Below are positions 11,586-23,772 of a DNA stretch of 64,000 nt, one piece after another. The notes under the pieces were generated by a model that was given only the letters and a program-made list of their open reading frames with translations, was not told the origin of the DNA and ran no database searches. A program made the translations under genes and the position numbers. This stretch comes from Darksidea phi (lineage: Eukaryota; Ascomycota; Dothideomycetes; Pleosporales; Lentitheciaceae): contig JASJFT010000036.1 in assembly GCA_030770425.1 (NCBI GenBank), positions 62,001 through 126,000 on the forward strand, read 5' to 3'. Every line of letters starts with the position of its first letter. Position 1 is the first letter of the stretch.

Positions 11586-12058
11586 GCGATGGATTGGTGG
11601 TTGTGATAGCCTTCGGTGGTTTGCAGACTGTTAGGCGCAGGCATTATTGGGGATTGTGATAGGCATTTCTTGGGTTGTAGCCTTTGGCCGAATGCGTACA
11701 CTTGTTTATTAGGGGTTTTCTGCTTTTTGCACCGGGTTGAGTATGGGGTGCATAAGATCTACACATGGGTTACAATTTTTGTGAACTACGCACTAGATAA
11801 TAGACAATACCCAGTGTGGTATCGATGACACCTGTAAACGCCATACTAATGCTCGGAGAAGGAACAGTGAAGGGGAATAAGGGTAGGGTAGTTTCAAGCC
11901 GCATCGCTTGACTCTGCGCTACACTCTCAAAAAGAAAAGCAGTCACTGAAAACTGCCGTGTCCTCGCCGACGTGTCCGTCAAAAACGCCGAGTAGTTCCC
12001 CGCTTCCTCACAATTGCATCCGTCTCTTCTCCATTATAAACAGCCCCTCAACCCCCCT
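11586..12058. other. intergenic, between convergent genes
   Basis: 3' flanks of two convergent genes; AT-richer than the coding DNA. Nothing further seen. Confidence 0.5.
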
Positions 12059-12483
12059 TCATTTGTACTGCGGCACCCCCGCGGGCGGCGGTCCATATCC
12101 GTTCTGTCCTCCCCCAGCCCCACCCATCATATACCCTTGCTGCGGCGGTGCGCCTCCGCCTCCGTTCAGCATCTGCTGCACGTCCGGTCGGTATTTGATG
12201 TCCTGCCAAAAATTGCAGATGTGGCAGCCGACTTCTTTATAAGGCTTCAAGCTGAAGGGGATTACGGGGACAAAGCAGAAAGTGAACCATTCCCAGCGTT
12301 TCATCACGCGGCCGCTGTGGTTCCCACAGTTTTGGCATTGGACGGTTATGTTTTCGGCGCCGGCGAGCTTGGACTGGAAGGCTGTGATGGGGTTGTTAGA
12401 ACACGGGGGGGTGGTGGAGGTGCGCTTGGGCATGTAGGGAGAGCAGGCGTACTGTGTGTTCCACATGTGAAGAAGAAGAACAT
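12059..12483 (-). CDS. small zinc-ribbon protein
   Basis: Two exons, 12465-12483 and 12059-12381, give 113 residues. The protein starts with MFFFFT, and after the intron carries one treble-clef or ribbon-like unit: CQNCGN about 30 residues before CHICNF, with an aromatic stretch (RWEWFTFCFVPVIPF) between the cysteine pairs, then a Gly/Pro/Tyr-rich tail. This is the layout of the short fungal zinc-ribbon family (zinc-ribbon 15 type), whose job is unknown. The intron was inferred because the MFFFF start and the Cys motif are in different frames, and a TCTAACA branch and an ATCACAG acceptor lie between them; a start at 12466 in the second frame is the alternative. Confidence 0.75.
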
Positions 12484-13257
12484 CGTGGTTGTCTGTTCTT
12501 TGGTTCGGCGCTCAGCGCAGTTCTTCTTAGCGTCTTGTAGAAATGCGATTGAGGGTTGCGGTTGTGGCGTTCGAAATGGTGAGGTCACGGAAGTGCAACG
12601 GGGCGCTTGAAATATAGTTCGGTGATGGCGGTTGGTGTTGCACGAGTGCTCTCGGAGTCTCGCGCAGGTGGTAGCGTCGGGTAGAGAAGTGATAGGGGCA
12701 CTGGACGGGAGTGTCTCGGTGATGTAGAGGAAGTGTTGCGGCGTCGCGGCAAGAGCTCCGGGTATGATGCTGAGGTGGCGCCAAGAGAGGGCGTCGTCAT
12801 TGGTGCTCACAGCCACACTTGGCTCGTGCGTGGATGACATCCTGCATTACTTTAGTTCATTCAACGGGTTGATCAACGATATTTAGCGTGTCGTGATTAG
12901 CTGATATTTGGTTTGAACAGCTTCCATTATATTATCTTTTGTCGCGAAGCCCGGATCTCCGGAAGGAAACTCGTGGCAGCTATAGAGATCAGGCCTTCAT
13001 AGCCTCATCATTATCGCCATGACATCGTCCATGTCAACGCCCCCACATAGATCCAGCCATTACTCCAAGTCCGTCACTGAAGAGTTCCGTCTTGCAGATA
13101 TAAGAAAGTTCCGGAGGTTGAGTGAAGAATCCTATAGCCTAGGTGGAGGTGAGACAGTGATTCCGGAAAGCAAGCAGGCATAGGGAGAAGTCCAAGCAGA
13201 ATAGACGATCCAGAAGCCCACTGGTCCAGGGTGGCTGGATGGGTCGTTTGCATGTGC
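12484..13257. other. intergenic
   Basis: Upstream of the zinc-ribbon gene and downstream of the dynein light chain gene. Thr/Pro/Arg-rich frames on the minus strand at 12.5-12.8 kb overlap in several phases and look like chance. Confidence 0.5.
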
Positions 13258-13908
13258 TTACTGGGTCTTGAAGAGGAGAATGGCACAGTGTCCGAGGTAG
13301 AAATATATGAAGTGCTTGGTCTCTGTGAACAAGGAACCATCAGCCACTGGCCACGACTGGGATGTCAGTGTCATCATACCGTGAGTGACGAAGCTACCGA
13401 AGTTCCTGCCGACGATGCAATGCCACGTGGCGCCCTTGCGACTATCGAACTGCTCGAAGTCAGTGAGTGCTCCTGGTGTGGGAGCGAGTCCATTCACCTC
13501 TTTCTTGATGTACTGGGCGATGTCCTAGGATTGCATAAGTTCAAGTCCACAGTGGCTGTTGGAGAATGGCATCATAGTTCGTCTTTGGCGAGCGTACCTT
13601 TTCGATAGTGAACTGCTCCATGGCTTGCTGCGCTACAGATTGTCAGTGTTTCAGGCGGCCGGATTAGGAGGGATGAAAACTCACCAACTTCAACAGCCTC
13701 TGTCTGCATCTCCTCGCTCTGTGATGACCCATATTAGTAGTCTGAAGTGACTGCGATATGTCGGGTGCGCTACCATGTCTGCAGACTTGATCTGAGCTAT
13801 GCACGTGTTAGCTGCCATGTTTCATATGCTTTCATGTACCACATGGGCCCATGGGTAGCAGTCAGTCGTACCCTCCTGCTTGTTTGCAGCTTCTTTCTCG
13901 GCAGCCAT
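13258..13908 (-). CDS. dynein light chain LC8
   Basis: Seven small exons (13872-13908, 13774-13796, 13685-13718, 13598-13632, 13498-13524, 13380-13449, 13258-13322) give 96 residues. LC8 (DYNLL, NudG in Aspergillus) is a dimeric hub of cytoplasmic dynein and many other complexes, binding short peptides in a groove at its dimer interface. Diagnostic segments are present in order: [46 protein letters not shown] and [15 protein letters not shown]. The N-terminal dozen residues (acidic and Lys/Ala-rich) are an extension over the usual 85-90 residue protein. Seven exons in 650 bp is dense, but every junction keeps the LC8 consensus. It is divergent from MRD1. Confidence 0.95.
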
Positions 13909-14164
13909 GGTGAGAGTGGAGGTGCCAAAGTCGATGCGAGTAGTCGAGTGCTCACGATTAGGGGAATTGGGTAGGCAAGAAGCAGCAAGTTGTCGGCCTT
14001 GGTGGAGTGTTGTCGGCGCCAGGCTGGGCCCGGCTGCCTTTTGTCGAAAGTTAGGCAGGGGTGGTGACAGTAGGCGGTCCGAGCGGCGACCGAGGCTCGC
14101 TTCGTGCCGCAGCTGAAAATTTTGGCCTTTGCTCTCACCAGTTGACCACTGTCGCTTCAACAAC
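13909..14164. promoter_or_regulatory. shared divergent promoter region, LC8 / MRD1
   Basis: 256 bases separate two divergent start codons, so both 5' UTRs and promoters must lie here. No TATA box or named element stands out. Confidence 0.5.
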
Positions 14165-16963
14165 ATGGATTCTTCACGCATTTTTGTTCGTGGTCTCCCG
14201 CCCAAGTTTACTGAGGACGATGTCCGGAAGCACTTCGCCAAATTTCCCGTCACAGATGTCAAGTACTTCCCCGCCCGGCGCATTGGCTATGTCGGCTACA
14301 AGACGCCTCAAGACGCCTCCCAAGCGATCAAATACTTCAACAAGTCCTTCATTCGCATGACCAAGATACACGTCGAGATCGCCAGGCCTGTAAGTGCCAG
14401 CTAGGCGTGAATATACGTAAAAGCTGACATCCAGCAAGATCACCGACAAAGACCTTCCCAAGTCACGCAGACAGCAGAAAGAGGAAAGAGCCGAGCCAAG
14501 ACACGTGGACTATGTTCCGCCGCCGAAGGAGATCACCCTCAAACGGAAGAGGGACGAGACCGAGCACGACCCTAAGCTCAAGGAGTTCCTCGATGTGATG
14601 CAGCCTCCGTCGAAGCTCAAAGCCTGGGCAAACGAGGAGACACAGATTGACGCGTCCATCGCGCCCGTTATTGAGCCGGTAGAGGGAGTTGTGGTCCCAG
14701 AAGGCGAGACCGACGATGAATATCAGGTTCTTGCGAAAACTCCGAAAACTCCGCAGCGAAAGCCGTCGGTGGAGGCGGACTCCGCACCAGCCAAGAGAGC
14801 GAAGCAACCGAAAAAAGAGGAAGAAAATAACGCTGGTGATGAAGAGCTAGAACAGCTTCCAGGTGTCCCGATACCGGAGCAGGGTCCCGTGTCCGATGCG
14901 GACTGGCTCAGGGCGCGTACGAACAGAGTGCTGGATCTTGTGGAAGACGATGAGGAGGCTCCACGCCCAGATCTAGAATTAAAAATTGCTGAGGAGGACG
15001 GCATTGTAGAAAACGCGCAAGCTGCTATGGAACGGCCAAGAATGTCTGACAAAGAGGACGAAGCGGAAGCAGACGCCACGCCCTCAGAAGAGGATAAGAT
15101 TCGTCAAACTGGACGGCTTTTCCTCCGAAATCTTCATTATGACGTCACTGAGGATGACCTACGCGCGCATTTCTCGACCTACGGGTCTCTCGAAGAGGTA
15201 AGCTCTGAACGACATGACTCGCACTTTTCTTGCTATGATGAATATCCAGATAGGGACAACTGATGCTCTGCACATGAGGTCCATTGGGAGAGTATTTTAG
15301 TAGATGTCTCTCTTATCTGAACGCAACCAACTCCACTTTTCCTCAGCCACGACATATCTTTCAAGAGTAGTAGCTGATAGTTTCCAGGTACATGTACCAA
15401 CGAAGAAAAACGACGGTAAAGGCAAGGGCTTTGCCTTCGTGCAGTTCGATGACCCTGAACGTGCGGTTGCAGCATTTTCCGAAAACGATGGAACAATTTT
15501 CCAAGGTCGCTTACTCCATATCATTTCCGGAAAAGCGAGGCGAGATAACACGTTGGACGAATTCGCAATTTCCAAGCTACCATTGAAGAAGCAAAAGGAG
15601 GTCCTGAGGAAGAAGAATGCGGCTTCGGGTACCTTCAATTGGAACTCACTTTATCTGAACGTACGTACGAGTTGGACGTTTCATAAGACTGGATACTGAC
15701 GTCTACAGGCTGATGCGGTAATGAGTACCGTTGCAGACCGTATGGGCATCAGCAAATCAGAGCTCTTGGATCCCACGTCCTCTGATGCCGCTGTGAAGCA
15801 GGCTCAGGCTGAAACTCACATCATTTCAGAGACGAAAAATTACTTTGCTACACACGGTGTCGATCTTGAAGGGTTCAAGAGAAGTTTAAAGGGTGACATT
15901 GCCATTCTCGTTAAGAACATCCCACACGCAGTGAAAGCGGACGAGATACGGAAGATGTTCGAAGAGCACGGCACTATTAAGAGGTTTTTGATGCCTCCAG
16001 CAGGTATGACTGCAATTGTGGAATTTGCAAATGCCGCGCAGGCAAAGTCCGCCTTCGCGTCGCTATCTTACCGCAAGTTGAAAGACTCTATTCTTTATCT
16101 AGAGAAGGCCCCCAAAGATCTGTTCAAGGAGAGCGTGGTGGCGCAACCCCAACCGTTGCCATCGAATAAGCCTATCGCAAAGCTCTCTACCAAAGACCTG
16201 CTTGAAGACACCCAGCCAGATGCGACCAACACTGCAACACTGCATGTGCGCAACTTGAACTTCTCCACAACAACACAGAAGTTGAGTGAGACATTTTCTC
16301 CGTTGGCTGGGTACCGTAGCGCGGTTGTCCGAACAAAGGTTGATCCGAAGCGGGGCGTTCTTTCGATGGGCTATGGCTTCGTGGAGTTTAATAGCGGGGA
16401 AGAAGCGTCTGCAGCTTTGCGTGCCATGGACGGCTTTAATCTCGAAGGGCACGCACTGAAGATACAAGCCTCTCACAGGGGCGCCGATGCTGCTGAAGAG
16501 CGACGGAAAGATGATGCATCAAAAAAGGTTGTTGGAACAAAGATCCTTATCAAAAACCTGCCCTTTGAGGCTTCTGTGAGTTTATATCGTGGCCAGTCAG
16601 TTTGCACGTTCTAACACCCAACAGAAAAAGGATGTTCGCGCTTTGTTCGCCCCTTACGGGTCCTTGCGCTCTGTCAGGGTGCCAAAGAAATTTGACTCAA
16701 CTTCGCGTGGTTTTGGTTTCGTGGAGTACTCCACGAAACGCGAAGCTTCGAACGCGATAAATGCGCTCAGCAACACTCACTTGCTGGGCCGTCGCCTCGT
16801 CCTCACGTTCGCTGAAACAGAGGCCGATGACCCGGAGAAAGAGCTGGAGAAGATGCAACAGAAGGTTGGATCACAAGCAAACAAAGTTGCCCTCCAGCGG
16901 TTGACGTCAGGTGGTCGCAAGAAATTTAACGTTACAGGCAACGACGATCTAGATGAAGCCTAA
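14165..16963 (+). CDS. MRD1: multiple RNA-binding domain protein Mrd1
   Basis: Exons 14165-14389, 14439-15197, 15388-15660, 15709-16575 and 16625-16963, all phase 0, give 820 residues, the usual length. Mrd1 (RBM19 in animals) binds pre-rRNA and U3 snoRNA in the nucleolus and is needed for 18S processing. Five RRMs are seen: about residues 1-78 (SRIFVRGLPPKFTEDDV), 299-375 (GRLFLRNLHYDVTEDDL), 481-555 (AILVKNIPHAVKADEI), 592-675 (TLHVRNLNFSTTTQKL) and 694-772 (TKILIKNLPFEA), with an acidic, Lys-rich linker after RRM1 as in the family. Met at 14165 was chosen over an in-frame Met 12 codons upstream because RRM1 begins right after it in homologues. The intron at 15198-15387 (190 nt) is the longest. 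Confidence 0.95.
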
Positions 16964-17812
16964 AGAGTGGGCGCGTCGAGGTAAAATTCGCGGCGCGTAC
17001 ACCAGCTGGTCCTAGGGCACTCCCTTGCTGTTCTGACTAAGGTCGCTGCGCTTCCAGGCAGTGCCAGGCTCGCCCTTTCGCCTATTTACTTAAGACATCG
17101 GCATCACGTACCCTTGACACACGATCTTAAAATTTCCGCCATCCGCGACAAGAGTTGTTGCCTACACAGGTCTGAATCAAGCGCATGGCCACCACACCGC
17201 GTTTGCTGCCTTGCTCCCTATGTCTTAAACGCGAAAGACATTCGTCGATCGCACGCTCGGCTGTCACGCTTGTAACGTCGTTACTTGTTTACTATACTAA
17301 CATTCTCCAAACTCAGAGCATTCCCGTGCCTCACACCCCCTCGCACAAGATACGTGAGCGGGCTCGCGCCAATCAGATAACCTTTGACTGGTCGGCAGTT
17401 GTTCATGCCCTTGCTCTTCTTGCTGACCATGACCGAAGTAGCAATATTATCATTCCAAAAAGTAGAGGAATTGTGGGGAGAAATTACATGAACGGCAAGC
17501 GAAATGGTGCTGGCAACGCTTGACTTTCTATAGTGTGTTAGCCTAATCTTAACTCGACATTATGTCGCCACGACGGCTCCTCCATCTTGACGGTTATGTG
17601 CGTGCACTGGGGAGGCGAATCCTGCCCTCCTGACTGGTCATTGAGACTGCCTGCTATATCACATCTTCGATCCTCTTGTACATTTCTTGCCCTCGCCACC
17701 CACATTCTCTTCATCAGTCATTCTTTTGCTTCGCTCCCACTCTTTACGTTCCTTCACTCAGACATTCTTAGATTTTTCCATTCTTTTCAGCCCGCAAGCA
17801 TTCCCGGGCATC
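16964..17812. other. abaA upstream region
   Basis: Intergenic region leading to abaA, with a 112-codon frame at 17185-17523 that lacks family features. The last 150 bases are pyrimidine-rich and hold the CATTCY cluster listed separately. Confidence 0.5.
17703..17804 (+). promoter_or_regulatory. five CATTCY (AbaA-type) sites
   Basis: CATTCY occurs at 17703, 17719, 17763, 17779 and 17799, all on the plus strand and all within 110 bases of the start codon. CATTCY is the established binding consensus of Aspergillus AbaA, which activates its own promoter. Two or three more copies lie farther upstream, around 17300-17460. The stretch is C/T-rich, which raises chance matches. Confidence 0.5.
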
Positions 17813-20250
17813 ATGGAACTTCATCGTTCATGCGTACTCCCGTCGAATGCTCCAGCCTTACCGGAGCCTACCGACTCCATACCGAGTCGTGTCCTGCAAG
17901 AGAGGTCTGCAAATAGAAGGCATGAATATGCTGAAAGCTTTTCGACATGGAAGGGCTCATTGTCGCCGAGCGAGAACGTTTACTCCGGTCGCTTAGGCGG
18001 CTATTTCACTGGCAACATTGGCGGCCAGCTCAATGGGGAGAAGAGTGAAGCGCAGATCGAGTACGAGACCAAACGACTGTTGAGCCTTCTGCACCGATGT
18101 GAGAAGTACGAAAAATATCGTGCCCGCCAACCTCAGACGGCAAAGGACAGAGAACAACGATGGCCTGACCATCTCGAGGAAGCTTTCTTCAGAGGTACGA
18201 TGATGCTGTACTAGATCATTAGTAAAGCTCAAACTCACTATCGAAGGCTTGGTTCGTTGGCCGCCCATGGGTCGACGGAAACATATGTTAGATGGACAGC
18301 TTCGTGGTCGAAACGAGCTTGTTGCGGACTCAATTGAACGGGACACTGGTGAACCACGTACGCGGAAGCAGGTATCCAGTCACATCCAAGTGCTCAAGAA
18401 TATTCTTCAAGACCAACCACAGAGTAAGTGCGTTTCGAACGGACCCATGTGAACGATTATTGATCTAAGCAGTTTTGGTGTACATGTCCACTGAAGACAT
18501 GGGGGGCCGAAGGAACCGTCACAGCAGTGCGCATTATAGCAATCTTCGAAACCGACATCAGTCATCCAAGTATGACTATTCGCAGGGAGGCTCCAGCCTC
18601 TATCATGGCTTAGGACAGTTGCCCTCTTCGCTGGCGCTTGCCAAGGTACAGACCGGCCAGGAAGATGTCCCGTACATGGTTGCGGCGTTCAGCATGTTCG
18701 TCCAGGTGGACGGGCGGCCTGTTCACAATTTCAGTCAGCTTACCAGCAACTCTCGTCTCAGCGACCTTAACGTAACCGACACCACGTCCTGGCACAAACA
18801 ATATCCAGAATTCAACTTTCACCGAACAGACGGACTTAAAAAACATCACGTCCTCGTCTGCGACGCCTCTATCAAGGTCATGACTATGGAGCGGCCCCAA
18901 GGAGCGAAACTAGATATCGACTTCGATCTACGCTCTCAAGTCGACCTCTCCATATATGACTCCCTCGAATGCCGCACATCTTTCTTCGAGAATGGAAAAC
19001 CAGTCTATCAGATCAGCGAGCAAGAGCGCAAAGTTAAAGAGACGTGCACAGAAGCCCTATACTTCCCTCAGCCCCAAAGCCTCCTACGCCTCAAATTTGG
19101 CGCGAACTTCTGGGCACAGCAGCTACAGAAGCTATCGCATGTCCTACGGAAAGCGGGTGAGGAGGAGCAAAGCGCAAGAGTCAAGTACGAGACACTGGTG
19201 AGGAGAGAGCTACAGTATATGACTGCCATGCAGAACATTTATGGCGTCAAGGACGGAGAGGCGACGTGTGTTCTTACGGTGCTGTGGCGCTTTAATCAAA
19301 CGAGGAGTAGTCACGAGCCTGGAAGGGTGATGTGGCGCGTAATTGACTTTGGGAGGAGAGAGCGAAGGTGGATCAAAGAGGAGGTAGATGAGAGCACGAA
19401 CGTAACCCGGGTTTTGGTGCCGATAGTGAGCTCATCATCAATGATTCATCCCATCCCAACATCAACGAGTTCGATATATCCCTCTCTACCGCTAGACTTC
19501 CACACTCAGCCTTTCTCGCAACACCCACCACCGCTCGATTTGGATGCGCTGGGACTAGAGAGCATCTCCTCCGACTTCTCCAACCCTAATTCAGCAACTG
19601 CGCCTAGTCTCGCGACAGACTACAGTCAAGCGCACTCCCAGGATATCCCTATCAGCCAAGCGCATCCGGAGTACCCCAATACTAACGACTTCGACTTCAA
19701 CGGTGGTCACATCACGATTTCGGGCTGTCTTGAACCTGCCATAAACCTGGGTGCTTACGATTCGTACGGTTCACAGCATTCACATGGTCAAGCTCTCCAC
19801 TCTCTCCACTCTATAGCTAGCGTTGAGCACCACGATCCTCATGCGCATATCCACCAAAATGACAATTTTACCGATCTCGCACTCGGTGTTTCGATGGCGA
19901 ACTGCTACGCCACCAAACCGACCTGGCACCACCCGAGTTTGATTTCGCACTTGGAAAGCGCGGCTGAGACTTATAGTGACTTGATGGCTATGCAAAACAG
20001 GAGCGGGCAGGTAGAGGCCGTGATGAGCGGGATCGATGTGGGACATGGGGTACTGCACGGGTTGGGGCACGATACCGATATATGGAAGCTACAGAGTGTA
20101 TTTGAGGAGAATACGGGGGTGGGTGCTCATGATGTAGGCGGAAGGAAGGATAGCGTGGCGGGGAGAGCGGACGATGTTGGGGGGCAGGGGCACGGGAGCT
20201 TGTTGGAGTTCGTGGAGAGAGGCGGAGATGAGCGATACAGGCCTTATTGA
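17813..20250 (+). CDS. abaA: TEA/ATTS-domain conidiation regulator AbaA
   Basis: Exons 17813-18194, 18247-18423 and 18473-20250 give 778 residues. AbaA is a TEA/ATTS transcription factor that, in Aspergillus, acts between BrlA and WetA in conidiophore (phialide) development; yeast Tec1 is related. The DNA-binding domain lies at about residues 113-187: RWPDHLEEAFFR, then LVRWPPMGRRK, GRNELVADSIERDTGEPR and the recognition helix RKQVSSHIQVLKN. The remaining 590 residues include a conserved central region (VPYMVAAFSMFVQVDG) and a His/Ser-rich C terminus likely to be disordered. Introns 1 and 2 cut the TEA domain itself; both phases restore the consensus. Confidence 0.93.
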
Positions 20251-21065
20251 TAGCATAAGGTAGATTGTGGAGAAAAGGAGGGTGGACAAGCGATGCGGTA
20301 ATGCTTTACGTCGATACGACCGACGATTTCGATTCAGAGTCTGTCCTTGATCACGTTTATGGATACCTAATTACGGTGTATTCTAATGCAAAGTAATAGA
20401 TAATGATGCAACGTTCGTTCGCGCCCCTCCGCTTCCCCTGTTACGTGGTCGTAACGCCAAAGCTCCTGAATTCTTTCGCTTCCTTCTTTCCACCTTTTTA
20501 GGTATCTCCTCTTCACCTCTTTGTGTTGGCAACCCATTTCCTACGAAGCACTGGAATCTGGGAGATAAAATAACACGTGGACAGGATGGCATATCATGTC
20601 TGCGGCTTTTGTGCACTCCTGTGTATACTTTGCATCTGTCCCAACGCAACGATCATTTTCTGGAACATGGCAAAAGCCACGGTAGCATGTGGTCGATGGG
20701 AAACGTGAGGTGAGGGGTGGAGTCTCAACGCACACCTGAAAAGCAAGTTAGCCTAGCAAGGGTGTTGACGGTGGTCCAACATTGAGCTTAAGGTGAAGAA
20801 GGCGCGCAGAGGGGCCGGCAGACTGCGTGACGCTTGACGCCGTTTGCCAAACTCGACTCGCTCACTATCCACATCGCTCACAGCACACCGATTTTTCTAT
20901 TGCTACAGACTATTTGTCAAACCGCAAATTCATTCGCTCATCTGCGCAGCAAAATAAGCTACTCTAAACATCCCAAGGCGGTTAAGCAGCGTGGGCGCGC
21001 TGTCCAGACATCCACTCTCAATCCATCGTCAAAAATCATTCACCGAGGCCTAGCTCAGTTGTTCA
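20251..21065. other. intergenic
   Basis: No supported gene or RNA seen between abaA and the dsRNA-binding-like gene. Confidence 0.5.
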
Positions 21066-22996
21066 ATGTCATGGTCTCTCACACCACCCGAAAGTTTTGA
21101 TGGGGATGTGAGTAAGACGAAGCGCGAGCCAAACGCGACGCGCCGTGTCGCGCGATCACCTGCACCTCTAACCCCATCGGACCAAGACCTCAGACAATCT
21201 ACAAACAGTTGCGAAGGCAAGAAGTTGCTGCAGTTTATAGGCTTTGCGAAAGCCGGTATTCCAGCTCCCTCTACCTCCGATGCGAGTCTGGGAGAAGCAA
21301 TCGACCCCTGTGAAACCGAGCACTCACAACACCTAGGCGACAGCTCTGAGATCCGCGCGCCACCCCCACCATCACTCCTCCTCTACTCACACACCACAAC
21401 CGACGACAACATAGCCTCCACAACACTACCAGGGGGCGTAATGGACCCTTTACTCAGTCTTGAGGCCTACTTGGCCGATCATACATCACCCACACCTTCA
21501 GCACCTTCAGCTAGAACTGGGGCCTCAAATGCTCCAGCTCCAGCACCACGCACAGTCGGGGCACGCAGCTCCAAATATACCATCGAACTTCATGAGAAAT
21601 GCCAAGCTCTTGGTATTCCGAAGCCGGATTTCAACTATGCGGGCGGTGAGAGGGGATGGAGTGGGGAAGTTATAATTCGGGGGCTATGTAGGAAGGGAGA
21701 AGAAGAAGGTGGCGAGGACTTGGTGCTTAAAGAGTATACTTTGTATGGAACCAAGCAGGAAGTAAAGGAGAAGTTGAGTGAGAAAGCGCTCGAGGTAATA
21801 GAGGAACTTGACAGGAATGGGAAGTTGGCGGTCCAGGTTCTGAAAGCAGGGAAGAGGGAGAGAGAGCATGTGAACTACGTTGGGCAATTGCTTGGTATGT
21901 ACACCAATTTCTCTCCGAAGTACCATATGATCGTCCCTTGCGCCGTCGCCTGACTTGATAAGCTTGCTAATCACAAAAGTATAGAGTTCCAGCGCAGCAC
22001 CAACGGCCCCATACCCACGTACATTGACTACGGGTGGGGCAACGGATTTTCCTGCGAAGTCACCCTCGACGATTATCCCAACCCCTTTGGTTCCAAGGAA
22101 ACCTGCTTCAGCACCAAGAAAGCAGCACGGCAAGATGCCGCTCGCCATGTTGTTGAACACTTCAAAGCTGCCGGACAGTGGCCCGACACCGTCAGCGACG
22201 TCGGCGGCATCAAGAAGAGGAAAGTCGTGCAACCTCCGCCGCAGCCGAAAATCCGCTCATCGTCAAGTGTCGGCATTGATGCCAGCGCAGCTGCCGAATC
22301 TCTAGGCGGAGGTTCCTTCGCCCAACAAGTCGCTACTCTCGCCGTCCAACTCGGCCTCAATAGCCCCTCGTGGAATATGATCGAGTCGGATAGTGCCCGC
22401 GGATTTCATTCCGTGACGTGGTAAGCCATTTATATATCTTACCTGACCATCAGTCGCACTTGCTAACTCATCTGTCAAGTTCTTTTAAAAACGGTGGTGC
22501 GTTCGAAGGCCCCCTCGGCGAAGTGCGTAATATCTATGGTAAAAAGAGGGCCAAAGAGGAGTGTGCGAGGTTGACGCTTGAGCACCTAAAGCATGAGAAG
22601 GAGAGGAGAATGGACTGCGGCAGGATGATGATGAAGGATTTCGTTGGGGGTGAGGGTGTAGCGAGTGTCGCAGTTGGACAGCCTATTGGAGGTTCGAAGG
22701 AGGTTGAGGGAGTGATCGTAAAAAGGGAGAGGGGGCTGGATGAGAGTGATGAGGATGATGGTGGAGTTAGTGTTGCGGTCGGGCAGCCTATTTGGGGTTC
22801 GAAGGAGGTTGAGGGAGTGATCGTAAAAGGGGAGAGGGAGCCGGATGAGAATGATGAGAATGATAAGAATGAGGGTGGAGCTAGTGTCGCAGTTGGACAG
22901 CCTATTGGGGATTCGAACGATGGTGAAGGTGATTCGGCAAAGGAGAAGAGCTGGATAAGAGCGATGAGTACGATGGGGTTCCCGGCTGATAAATGA
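21066..22996 (+). CDS. dsRNA-binding-domain-like protein with repeat tail
   Basis: Exons 21066-21894, 21985-22420 and 22480-22996 give 593 residues. After a disordered, Pro/Ser-rich first 170 residues there are three regions with the spacing of dsRBM folds. One starts at about residue 172 (KYTIELHEKCQALGI). A second has YIDYGWGNGFSCEVTLDDY, then STKKAARQDAARHVVEHF, the typical KKxAxxxAA helix. A third has FAQQVATLAVQLGL, FHSVTCSFKNGGAF and GKKRAKEECARLTLEHL. No RNase III, helicase or deaminase domain is present, so I infer a stand-alone dsRNA binder. The C terminus has three acidic tandem units. I know no named orthologue. Start: first Met of the open frame; MSWSL is assumed. Confidence 0.7.
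22661..22930 (+). repeat. three tandem coding repeats (35-38 codons)
   Basis: Units begin at 22661, 22766 and 22880 (periods 105 and 114 nt). Each opens with (A/V)SVAVGQPI; the first two continue with GSKEVEGVIVK and an acidic spacer, the third diverges. The frame is kept throughout, so it is a coding minisatellite. Confidence 0.85.
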
Positions 22997-23772
22997 GATA
23001 TCTACATGAGGCCGGTAGTATGCATGGGATTCGGTGGTGGGAAGAGCTGGGGAAGGTTCCTTCTAGACTTGGAAGGCCCTGGAGATCAACCCATTTCTCA
23101 TACGTGATATAGTGAACTGACATGGGTGTTTGCTTAACATCACCCGTACATCTCCTTTGAAGCTATACAACATTCCCTCTTGGAACGCAGTGCCACTCGC
23201 CCCATCACACAAAAGCACCATAAACTTGATCAAGCTAGCGGTCTTGGTAAGGTAGATTCAACTTGATTGCAAAGGGCTCGTCACTCTAATGGATTGCGAT
23301 CGCTCGATATTCTCTTAAAAAGTCATAGTCGTTAGCCGCTAGTCACCCAAGCACCCGGCAACTGGTATTTCCCGATCCATCTTCCTGTCAAAAGAAGATA
23401 ATAGGATACACAGCTAACAGCTACAGAGACCGTAATACTCGGACCAAAAAACTTTCCTCGACATCACCTGGTCTTGATTCCACCACAACCCGGAAGAGAA
23501 AGTTGACATCGGCGCGCGTCCAGAATCCCTCCGCCCTTTTTAACGACAAAAGAGCTATACAACGCCGTAATCTAAAAGAGTTCCTCACCCAAAAGCTATG
23601 CCAGGCGGAAAAGCGAGCACCAGCGCCTTGTCTCAAGCCGTGTCACCGCTTTTGTTGATCTGATTCACATCGCTCGACCCGAGTGGAAGCGGAAATCGAC
23701 CAAACGGCACTAGTCGCGCTTGCGTTAACTTAGCCACCCGACTCAATAAAGAAGTAGAGGGGGTAAGGCGGC
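22997..23772. other. intergenic, between convergent genes
   Basis: 3' flanks of two convergent genes. Nothing coding seen. Confidence 0.5.

Noticed and set aside
17185..17523. 112-codon frame upstream of abaA
   Set aside because: No family features, and it lies in the abaA upstream region; could be an upstream ORF at most, without support.
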